Assembly (NCBI RefSeq): GCF_932526225.1
Contig: NC_064046.1
Span: 14,149,408-14,209,407, forward strand
Length of the DNA stretch: 60,000 nucleotides
Origin: Nematostella vectensis
Taxonomy: Eukaryota > Cnidaria > Anthozoa > Actiniaria > Edwardsiidae
Reading direction: 5' to 3'
Both the position numbers and the translations under genes were made by a program. Positions 34,001-46,000 of this stretch are shown here, in pieces. Under the pieces are notes generated by a model that saw only the letters and a list, made by a program, of their open reading frames with translations, made no database searches and had not been told where the DNA came from. Positions within the stretch are counted from its first letter, which is position 1, and each line of letters starts with the position of its first letter.

Positions 34001-37000
34001 AGGGTGGCCACTGAAAGAAAGGTGAGCCTGGACCTGGAGTACAAGTGGCACAAGTCGATGCCGTTCGCTTCTATTGGGTGATTTAGTTGGCATTCATCTA
34101 GGATGGCAGCTCTCGTACGGAAGTAGGCGGCTGCCTCCTCCGCAGCCTCTACTGCCTCCGCACCCTGTGTTATTTTCGGAAATAATACACCTGTACTTGG
34201 CCCGGTAATAGGAACTCGCTGATTTAATCGGCGTTCCCCTGTATAGAGATGCAGCTTGTTGATTCTATCACTTCATTCCCAATTAATGGTACGCCCCCCT
34301 CCTCACCCCGACTACTTTTTGGTGGTAGCCAAGCTTGCCGGGAAGGGGGACTCCGATAAAAACAGACGGGGGTGATCGTCGGCAAAATTGATTGTAACCC
34401 GTTAGGGATGGCACTTTAGGCGTGGTCAACAGAAATTATTTCCTCTAAGAGATGGAAAATTGGGTGAGGTCGAAGGAATTTTTGCCCCTAAGGGATAGCA
34501 GAATCGAAAAAAAACCCGTTTAACACCCCCTTAGGAATAGCAATTAATCGAAGTTTATACCCTAAGAGATAACAGAATGGAAAAAAAAAAACGTTTAACA
34601 CCCACTTAGGAATAGCAGTTGGACAAATTTTACACCCTAAGAGATAGCAAAATCTGAAAAATCCTCCAACACCCCCTAAGAGATGGCAGTTGGTAGAAAT
34701 TTTATACCCTAAAAGATATGACGATTACCCCCGTCTACATTTTTAGAGAGTACCCCCCCCCCCCCCCCCCCCCGGGCAAAGATATGCATTCCCCTTCAAT
34801 CGATTGGTCAGGATGCGGCTTGAAGGCTCTCTCTCCTCTTCCCCTCCCATTCCCCTCGTTTTTCATTTTTGCTCAAATCCAAGATGGTGGCTATAATACA
34901 CCGGGTAAACGCCCCCCCCCCCCCCCCCCTTATTGAAGGCTTTTCAAATATTATTCTTTTTCCAAATGGTACCTATGGTTGAGCAAGCCACACCTCCCCC
35001 CCTCCTCAGTCCTCTGGTCCTACGATCTCCTGCCCGAGACTTTGTCAAAGTAAAGAAGCGCTTATAGCGAGTAATTACCTGCTTGCAATAAGCGTTTACT
35101 GCACCTTACACGCAATGATAGAATCCTGCGTTGTCTTGCTTGTAGTATGCCGGTAAAGTGAAGAGTGAAAGCGATTTTTTTACTGGTTAACAAACCAATC
35201 GATTGGCTAGGACAAAATTTGGACGGCTGTTTATCCCGGCCAGACAAATTTTGTCCTCCTAGTGCGATTAGGCCCTAAGTTAACGCGCGAAAAAATGAAA
35301 ACAGAAAAGTAACCTCAAAATTTACCTAGGGAGCTTTTTTGGACATATGCTCCCCGACAAGAATGGAATTTTTTGGTAGTATTGAAAACAATAGTAAAAG
35401 CATCAACTGTTATTTTTTCTTACTTTCTTTTTTATAACTCACTTTACCTGGGGAATGGAAATTGGTTGGTTATATCATAAACAATAGTAGAAAAGCTTCA
35501 ACTGTTATTTTTTCTTGATTTCTTTGTATGAACGCTTGTCGAATAAATTAACTCCTCGAATTTGCATAATAACAGGACAGCAGAAGATGGTACGCGTTTC
35601 TAGTCCACGAAAGTAGGGAACGAAAGAAAATATTATAATGCTTATAGAACGAGGGATGGATAGAAATAAATATAGGACGATTTAAGAATAACTTTCGTGG
35701 GAAAAAGTTTTGTGATGCTCATGAAGCGGAAGAATAAAGAATCGGAAGTTTTTAGTGCCGATAATAATTATCATGCATGGGGATTGTACTTTAAAATGTT
35801 ATGAAAATATGATCTTGAAAAGCATATAAACATCAGAGAGACAAGAATATTTGATCAAATACCAGTATTTTCAAGAATTATATTGCATCCTTTCTTTTGG
35901 GAGTTTTAATCGTTATTTATAAGTTTTTGGTAGCGAGGCATTAAAAAGTGAGTGTCGGCATTTGTTTATAATTAGGGTCAAGTGGGGGTCATATTTCGGC
36001 TTGTAAAAAAGTCGGATTTTATTTGCCCCTAAATTTTATTTCACATATCAAAAGTAGAAATAATGCTCTTTTCGATGAATGCAAACATTTTTGCCAAATC
36101 CACATCTCATCGGCGATATTACACGATTATTTCAAGGCTTTTCAAAGTCATCTAAAAACATAAAATAAAATAAAATCGCGTAAAATAATAAGGTGCTGAC
36201 AGAACAGCTTATCTTTCAGCCTGGGAGTTCCTTATTATCTATACTTTAGGTTTATATAAGCTGCAGTTGTTTTATCACGCGTTGCGAACCGGTTTTTAGT
36301 CTTTTTCTAACAACCACGAAATTGTCTCAAATCCGGGTGCGGGAGACGAAAAATTACTTTTCGGCTTCTATCGCCAAAAATATTTATCCAAATTGCTTCA
36401 AACTTTCACAGGATATCATGGTCACCCATACCTATTACCAGTTTAATTTTGAGCTAGGGCACCCAAACTTCATTTTTCCGAGAAATCTCGACGAACTCAG
36501 ACCGCTGGTGTTAATGATACTTTTAAATGCTTACAAAGTCGCATCAATGTCGAAAATATAGTTATCCCTGAATTCCTACATTGGACGTAGAGCTATGTGA
36601 CTCACTAGAACTCTCCCCTGTTTTGCTTTGGGGAAGAGGCTATCGCAGTTCACGTGACTCACCAAAACTGCCCTCCCCCAGTCCTTCTCTATTTGCTTTG
36701 GGGAAGAGGCTATCGCAGTTCACGTGACTCACCAAAACTCCCCTCCCCCTAGTCCTACTCGTTTTGCTTTGGGGAAGAGGCTATCGCAGTTCACGTGACT
36801 CACCAAAACTGCCCTCCCCCTAGTCCTACTCTTTTTGCTTTGGGGAAGAGGCTATCGCAGTTCACGTGACTCACCAAAACTCCCCTCCCCCTAGTCCTAC
36901 TCTTTTTGCTTTGGGGAAGAGGCTATCGCAGTTCGCGTGACAGTTCACGTGACTCACCAAAACTGCCCTCCCCCAGCCCGACTCGTTTTGCTTTTGTGAA

Positions 37001-40000
37001 GAGGCTATCGCAGTTCACGTGACTTACCAAAACTGCCCTCCCCCAGTTCTACTCGTTTTGCTTTGGAGAAGAGGCTCTCGCAGTTCACGTGACTTACCAA
37101 AACTGCCCTCCCCCAGTTCTACTCGTTTTGCTTTGGGGAAGAGGCTATCGCAGTTCACGTGACATACCAAAACTGCCCTCCCCCAGTCCTTCTCTATTTG
37201 CTTTGGGGAAGAGGCTATCGCAGTTCACGTGACTTACCAAAACTGCCCTCCCCCAGTTCTACTCGTTTTGCTTTGGAGAAGAGGCTCTCGCAGTTCACGT
37301 GACTTACCAAAACTGCCCTCCCCCAGTTCTACTCGTTTTGCTTTGGGGAAGAGGCTATCGCAGTTCACGTGACATACCAAAACTGCCATCCCCCAGTCCT
37401 TCTCTATTTGCTTTGGGGAAGAGGCTATCGCAGTTCACGTGACTCACCAAAACTGCCCTCCCCCAGTCCTTCTCTATTCGCTTTGGGGAAGAGGCTATCG
37501 CAGTTCACGTGACTTACCAAAACTCTCCCCAGTACTGCTCGTCGTGTCCCCGACATTTTGTGGTTGTTTGAGCATCTCCATGCGCCTGCGATCATCTTGT
37601 TCAGCGCGCAGCCTTTGCTCTCGTAGTCTGGATAGCTTGACGGCAGTCTCGTCGTTCTGTGGAAAATCGATGAAAGGGCAAAGAATTGGGCAAAGAGTGA
37701 TTAATATGATAACAAATATTAGTAAACTACCTGTTTCATTAATATGATAACAAATATTAGTAAACTACCTGTTTCATCAATCTTGGGTATTTGACCGGTA
37801 TTCGGAGATGTGAATCGCAGTGTTTGGCGAATCTTATTCATTATTCTACTTAGGAATTTAAACTTCTTGGGTGTTTTGTTTATATCTAACGTAGATTAAC
37901 TTGTGATATCCACTTCAGACTGCTTGGGTGTTAAGTACTAGTGTCCTTGTGAATAAGTCGTTTTTGATTTTCTTTTTTCTCTCTTTTTCGTATGCGTGTG
38001 TGTCTGTTTTTCATTGCTACTAAAAAATAAATCACAAGACAAGACTTGTGTCGAACTAGAAAACTTCTCGTTTATTAAGACACTTGGAATTTTCTTAATT
38101 GTTATGCATATTTAGTTCTCTATTTTATTACCATATTCTTAATAAATTCTTAATAAAACTATATTCTTAATAAATGTTGAATTTGTATCGTATTGTATTG
38201 ATAACTCGTGATATTCACCTTTTTGTTTTTATTGATAACTCGTGATATTCACCTCTTTGTTTTTATTGATAACTCGTGATATACACCTCTTTGTTTTTAT
38301 TGATAACTCGTGATATTCACCTCTTTGTTTTTATTGATAACTCGTGATATGATATTCACCTCTTTGTTTTTATTGGTAACTCGTGATATGATATTCACCT
38401 CTTTGTTTTTATTGATAACTCGTGATATTCACCTCTTTATTTTCGAGTTGTCGGACAAGCGTCTGTAGCTCCAGCTCTCTCTCCTTGTTCTCGAGGACAT
38501 GGCGTGACACCTGGAAGACAAAAGGACATGGCGTGACACCTGGAAGACAAAAGGACATGGCGTGACACCTGGGAGACAAAAGGACATGGCGTGACACCTT
38601 GAAGACACAACCACACCGAGAGTCCTTTGATGACATGCTGTGACCCTGAGAACCTTTGTGTAAAACCATGACATAAAATATGACATTTGACAGTCATATT
38701 GAGACGGTGATCTTGGCACCGATTGTGTGACACTGGCCGTGACTCGTGACAGTGACCCTGTCATGAATTGCATAATAGTGCCCTTCAGAGTCAATTCTTG
38801 ACAGTGACCTTGTGCACTGATTGCGTGACAGTGACCTTGACAATCATTTCGTGACAGTGACCTTGTGCACTGATGACGTGACACTGACGTACAATGATTT
38901 CGTGAAAACGGCCTTGGCACTAAGTGTGACATTGACCTTATCATTTCGCGAGTGACACTGACCTACAATCATTTCGTGACAGTGACCTTGGCACTAGATT
39001 CTGACTGACCTTGACTTGATCCATCTCTCGTTGAAGACTTTCCAGCCTTGATCGCATGCCCTCCTCTTCCTCTATATCTACTTCAGCTTTTTTGCTCTGT
39101 GCCTTGGCAAGATCCTCGTGCAGAATCTGAACCGTAAAAAAACTTAGTGTCACTCAAAAGAGTTTAAGCGCCAAGGTACTGAAACGCTATGCCCGAGGTC
39201 TTGTATGAAAGACACCGACGGCGAGCAAGTGTAGCATAAACTGTGACTATTTCCATATTCAATCCTGGAGTCTAAAATGGCATCACTACATACATAATGC
39301 TTGGCGCGCGGTCATGCTTTGTTTGGCCCACCATTCAGGTCTCCGAAAGTGACGCTAATTCGGTACCATTTATACTACTTCAACAAAAGAGTTGTACAAC
39401 TAAAGTAAACCCCTGAACCTCTCATACAACAGCCAAATTCTTTTTAGTCAAACTATATAAAGAATTCCTTCACTGATATCGTCACAACAAACACTTTTTT
39501 CATTTCAGTTGAAAGAGATTCCAGTAAATAAGGTAAAAGATTGGCCATGCCATCTAGGTCAATAGAGGACTAAATCGCTAGCTATACTCATAGCAATAGT
39601 TATCCTTGCCAAAGTACCAAGTATGGTTGTCCTACCATTGGTGAGTTGAGGTCAACCTCCTGTGATTTGCTTATTAACGTACTATACCCATAGAAATAGT
39701 TATCCTTGCCAAAGTACCAAGTATTGTTGTCCTACCCTTTGTGAGTCGAGGTCAAGTTCCGGTGATGTGCTTATTAATGTATTATACCCATAGCATTAGT
39801 TATCCTTGCCAAAGTACTAAGTATGGTTGCCCTACCCTTTGTGAGTCGAGGTCAACCTCCTGTGATGCGTTGGTAGCTCGCCGGAACAGTTGGTCCTCCA
39901 ACTCTTGCTGCTGTCTCTGATGGCTTATCTGCGAGCGGTGCTTGAACGACGATTGCAACTCTTCTCGCAGGAGCTCCTTTAAGATAGGCCACCCACATCG

Positions 40001-43000
40001 ATTAGAAATTTCAACAAGACTCTAAGACTGTGTCTCGATGCAGGATGACCTCAATACAATCCATAGCTCGGTTGACGTCTTGCGGAAAAAGGTTATCACA
40101 GAGAAGTGCGAGGTCCTGACCTTAATTCGTGAGCACGCTTTGGTGGACACCTCATGTGAACTCAATGATATTAATAACTGCTTAAAAAAGGCCAATCACG
40201 CCGCCATTTTATGCTCCCGCTCAATGCCGAGTCACACAAAGCATCCATTTCTATCGGCTAATCAAAGCGAGTAACCTAAACATTTTAAATCAAACATCGT
40301 CAATAACGTATCAGACTTAAATTTTTGCTTGCAGATTAACCGCTGTATTTTCAATTATAAACAATAACAAAGGAGTGGTAAATCGATATTCTTTAAGGAT
40401 GTTAACTCGTGTTTAGGAAAACAATACATCTCTATAGGGGGACATAAAGTATCCGCTAGAGATAGCTGGGATGACGTCTTGCGGATACAGGTTAATTAGA
40501 CAAGTGCGAGGACCATAAATAGTAAGTATTCTTTTGTGGACTTATATATCAATAACTACTTAAGGATGTTAACTCGACTTTAGCCAAGTTACTACATCTC
40601 TATTGGGGTAACCGCAAGGGATACTCGCCGGTGGTACCATCTTCAGCGACAGCTCTTATAAACAGTAACGCAGGGTGTACTCATTCATTACCTGTTGTAG
40701 CATTTCTTTCTGGGCCTGCAGCTCTAAAGCTTTGATTTCAGCATCCTCTACGGCCGCTTGAGTCTCCTGTTCTCTTAATAGCGCCTGGAAGATGGTAATG
40801 AATACAATAGAACAAGTGCTGAAGGAGCTGTAATGTAGCACCAAAACGGGAGTCAAGATGATTGTCAAAATACTTAGCCCAAAGCTTAAGATTGTCTCCC
40901 TTCATTGTTTGCAACAACATTAATAATAACACAAGCTACATCGAAGCAGACGGCTGTTGAAATGCCTGTTTTCTGTATAACGACTTTGTCTTTCGCTGAC
41001 GTTTCGAGCGTTAGCCCTTCGTCTGATGTATGATGGCCGTGTTTACAGCTAGATGTATTGTAAAAGGCCATTTGCACCGCCAGTTGACACTCCCGCTCAT
41101 CACCAAGTCACATAAAGCATCTATTCCATAGGCTTTTTAGTATAGTTAGTAGTTTTAGCTTAGTTTTAGCACATATCTCGATCTCGTCGTCAAGTCGTCG
41201 TAGCTCTGCCTCACTAAATAAATATAAACTAACCTTTCTCTCGATCTCGTCGTCTAGTCGTCGTAGCTCCGCTTCACGCTGAACCTGCTGATGGTGAAGG
41301 TGGCGCCTACGCGCAGCGTCTAGCAGTTGTAATTCTCGCAGATGCACCTCACGCTTCATGGCTTGTAGTCTGCAACGAGGGTCATGGCAATGAAGAATAA
41401 TGGGATAAGAGTTCATAAGTAATGAAAGATCATGGGATAAAAGTTCATAAGTAGTCCTTCGTGTTCTGATACACACTTTGCCAAACCACCAAACATCTAA
41501 CATCGTGTCAAGAAAGAGGGAAGGAAGAGAACCGATAATACGACGGACCAATACGTGCCCCGCAGTGTTACCGTGCAACGCGAGCTACCGTGGTCACTTT
41601 GACAGCCATGTGATGTAGACCGAAATGGAGAGAAACGCGAAGAATGTGCTTTCTATTTGACATGTGATAGTCCAGTTCCGAATTCCAATGTGCCCGCCTG
41701 ACATAGGCGCTAAAACTCGTGAATGCAGCGACAGCCTCGGCTTCAGTGGGCATCAGAATACAACGGAAAATTCTCCCATTTATGAACATTGTGTCAACCA
41801 AAACTTTAATTCTCGCAGCCTAATGGGCTGTTGCACTGCTAGCCAGAACTATGGGACCACAAATTACTAATTATTCAATTGATTTGAGACCAATTATGTT
41901 CAGGTCTTCCTTTGTGTATTTAACTTTTAAACATTCAAGTCCCCTTTGAAAGTATTTTTGGGCCCCCTTTCGCATCCAGCCCTCAAGGTCTCTTAATGGC
42001 TCGACCTTAAAACAAAGCGACTTGGCCCGGCAAGTTGGATAAGTTTGACGGTATTCTGCTGCTCAGTAACAGACCTGGCACGCTGATCAGTAAGCTTTCT
42101 CTCTTCTTCTGCGATCATCTTTCTTCTCTGCTCTTCAGCACTCATCACCAGGTCTTGCTGGCGGTAGAATGCCTCCTCCTCCAGCTTGCGCTGGTCTCCC
42201 TGTGCTTTCAGCTCACGCGCAAGCTGCCTACGATATTATAGTAATAGGAATCACCATCATATCGTGATCATCATCATCATAATACGCCCTTTCGTATTTC
42301 AAATCGTATTGTTTATAACAGAGTCTTTTTACCTCTGTCGCAGATACTCGTCATCATCATAATACGCCCTCTTACATCTCAAATCATATTATTTGTAACA
42401 GAATGTTTTTTTACCTCTGTCGCAGGTACTCCAGTTCCTCTTGTCGTATACGCTCTCTTTCCTGAACCTTGGAGGGGAAGGCAGATAAAAACCCGCTATC
42501 TTTGAAACTAATTCAGAATCTACAAACTGTAGATATGCTACTATAGGACAAGTATGTACGATACAAACTGAAGATATGCAACAATAGGACAAGTATGTAT
42601 GATACAAATACAACTGACAGTACAGTTGCTGCTATTGTTTGTGTTTTTTTCCAAAGGGTAAGTGTGTCTGCTAAAAGCACTTTCTATGGTGTGTGGTATG
42701 ACTAGAAAGACAACAGACAAGGTGGTCTGTGTAGGCCTGGCGAAATAGGGAGACAAATAAACACAAAGAAAGTCGTACTGTATGTTTTATTTATTCTAAT
42801 GTTGTTACTCTTTCAGTTAAGAGGCTTCGATGATGTTTGTTGATTGGTTGTTGTGATACATTTATTAGTTCTTTCCTGATTACTGTTACCTGATAATCGA
42901 CGACGAATTTTGGGTACTTGTTGAACACGGGGTACTGTCCTTTGGTCAGAGGAACAAAGGCATCGAGCATGCGCTTAGGATGTATGTCCGCTGGAGTTGT

Positions 43001-46000
43001 ATCCTGCAGACGGTACGCTTCTCGCACAACCATGCCAACATCCACAGCATTGCGATTATGGAAGAAATACTGCATGGATAATTACGAGAAAGGGGCTTTA
43101 GACAATTTTAAGGCAGGGTTAGATGAGCCACGGAGATGAGGCAAGTTAAGGTAAGGTGAGGTGTGGTGAATCAAGGTAAGGTAAGGTAAGGTAAGGTAAG
43201 GTAAGGTGAGGTGAGGTGAGGTGAAGTAAGGTGAGGTGAGGTGAGGTGAGGTGAGGTGAGGTAAGGTGAGGCAAAGTAACATGAGATAAGGTACGTTAAG
43301 GTGAGGTGAGTTAAGGTAAGATTGTGTAAGGTAAGGTGAGGCAAAGTAACATGAGATAAGGTACGTTAAGGTTAGGTGAGTTAAGGTAAGATTATGTAAG
43401 GTGAGGTGAGGCAAAGTAACACGAGATAAGGCACGTTAAGGTTAGGTGAGTTAAGGTAAGATTATGTAAGGTGAGGTGAGGCAAAGTAACATGAGATAAG
43501 GCACGTTAAGGTGAGGTGAGTTAAGGTAAGATTATGTAAGGTAAAGTGAGGCAAAGTAACATGAGATAAGGCACGTTAAGGTTAGGTGAGTTAAGGTAAG
43601 ATTATGTAAGGTGAGGTAAGGCAAAGTAACATGAGATAAGGCACGTTAAGGTGAGGTGAGTTAAGGTAAGATTATGTAAGGTGAGGTGAGTTAAGGTGAG
43701 ATTATGTAAGGTGAGGTGAGTTAAGGTATAGGTGAGGCAAGGTAAGGTATGGTTATGGTAAGGTATTGTATGGTTATAGTATGTCATAGTCAGGCATTGT
43801 TATGGTAAGGTATTGTTATGGGATGGTTAATGTATGGTATAGACCGGTATGGTTATGGTAAGGTATTGTATGGTAAGGTATTGTATGGTAAGGTATTGTA
43901 TTGTTATAGTATGTCATAGTCAGGCATTGTTATGGTAAGGTATTGTTATGGAATGGGTAATGTATGGTATAGACCGGTATGGTTATGGTAAGGTATTGCA
44001 TGCTTATAGTACAGTATGTCATAGTCAGGCATTGTTATGGTAAGGTATCCTTATGGAATGGTTAATGTATGGTATAGACCGGTATGGTTATGGTAAGGTA
44101 TTGTTATGGAATGGTTAATGTATGGTATAGACCGGTATGGTTATGGTAAGGTATTGTTATGGAATGGTTAATGTATGGTATAGTCAGGCATTGTTATGGT
44201 AAGGTATTGTTATGGAATGGTTAATGTATGGTATAGACCGGTATAGTAATGGTAAGGTATTTTTATGGAATGGTTAATGTGTGGTATAGTCAGGCATTGT
44301 TATAGTAAGGTATTGTTATGGAATGGTTAATGTATGGTATAGACCGGTATGGTTATGGTAAGATATTGTTATGAAATGGTTAATGTATGGTATAGTCAGG
44401 CATTGTTATGGTAAGGTATTGTTATGGAATGGTTAATGTATGGTATAGTCAGGCATTGTTATGGTATGGTATTGTTATGGAATGGTTAATGTATGGTATA
44501 GACCGGTATGGTTATGGTAAGGTATTGTATGGTTATAGTTTGTCATAGTCAGGCATTGTTATGGTAAGGTATTGTTATGGAATAGCAAATGTATGGTATA
44601 GACCGGTATGGTTATGGTAAAGTATTGTTATAGTCAAGGGAGGGAGGACACCCTTCCCGTCGTGCCTTTCGCTATAAATTTCACACTTCTAAGCGAAATA
44701 AACTGAGAAGCGGAGGGATCGTAGCGTGCGTTTGAGAGCTTCGAGCTTCTCTCAGAAAGCTTCCAAAGGTAAGTAACGCTATCTGCTGTAATATTTACCT
44801 TATGTTCTGTCTATCATTTATTGGTTTGCAAGATCTGCGCCTTTTGAAGGCTTGTATTTTATTTTTGTAATTTACATCTATGTTTTGCGCTCGTCAGGGT
44901 TTTTGGAAAAAAATATTCCAAAGGGGAAAACAATGGAGTAACACCCTGTATTTTTACTTGATCTGGCCATTTTATAGCAAAGGAATATTGGTTATAGCTA
45001 TTACTACATGTTACTCCACGTTTTGATCATTTTTTGCGACGTTCAAAATTGGCTTTTTTTTTGGCTCCCGTCGAAGTCGGATTACCTCCGATAGACTGAT
45101 CTGTGTCAGCACCCAAAATTATACTTTAGTTGTCTTTTACTGTTTTTATTTTAAATTTAAAGAATTTTACTGACAGGCCTGAAAGGGACAAGCAAACAGT
45201 TCATAAGAGACCTCAGAAAAGGAGACCATAGTAGAATTATATTTTATTGTTCCCCCGTTTAATAAGTGCTGTATCGTTCCGTGATTGTTTGTTGCGCTTA
45301 GCACGCTGATTTGTCGTTCGTAAATCTTTATATTATCGGGAAGCTCATGACTCGCATAAGCCCTGGTTTTTCTGTGAGCCCCTCACTTTGCCATTTTTCC
45401 CTGTAGTTATTGTATGTAGTCAAATTGTAATTATGGCAAACAAATAAACTGAATTATTCGACTTTTCGAATAAGCTCGCAGAGATCGTTTCTCTGCAGTG
45501 TCCTTGGTCAAATGACGCATTCGAGGTGGCGGAGCCGTTGAAAATACTGTATACGTCATTAGAGACATTTAGCACCGCGTTTTTTCTCGGAAACGGCAAA
45601 CGTCAAACCTCTGGGTGTCACGTGACAAGACCTTGCGGTCAAGTTTGCAGTCTGCGGTTCGCGTTTTGACCTCAGGAGCACCGTCTAGCGGTAAATGTTT
45701 TACCTCAGCAGTTTTCCCCTCAAATATTCTATGAACTCACGTTTGAGACCAAGAACTAGTTCTTAATCATTTGACTCTTGAAATAATATATTTTCATTAA
45801 CAATTTGCAAAATTACTAATACTTTTTGGCTCGGTTGAATTCGAGCACATGTTTTGCACTTTTTTCCGCCAAATGCCACATTTCCCGCCAAATGTGATAA
45901 ACTACGTTTTATCCATGTACGCCAAGCCGCAAATCGGTAACGGCTAACCGCGGTTTGCCGTTTGCGGTTGATTCTAAAAACGCGATGCTAAATGTCTCTA

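Larger units (their letters stand above)
31157..36514. mobile_element. TTAA-flanked transposon with about 555-bp terminal inverted repeats
   Basis: Arms 31161-33238 (interrupted by an LTR element) and 35952-36510 are inverted copies with about 95% identity by eye, starting GACCAGCGGTCTGAG / CACCAGCGGTCTGAG. TTAA lies outside both ends (31157-31160 and 36511-36514), as for piggyBac or Kolobok superfamilies. About 3.8 kb without the LTR insert. The interior (33240-35950) shows one ATG-less open frame, a nested MITE, poly-C runs and a two-copy duplication near 35.35-35.55 kb; no complete transposase. ORFs in the two arms (31149-31349 and 36322-36561) are the same TIR sequence read in opposite directions. 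Confidence 0.85.

Noticed and set aside
40038-40274. Plus-strand 78-codon ORF as a gene
   Set aside because: It lies in a diverged intronic duplication, and the paralogous copy at 40.47 kb does not keep the frame.
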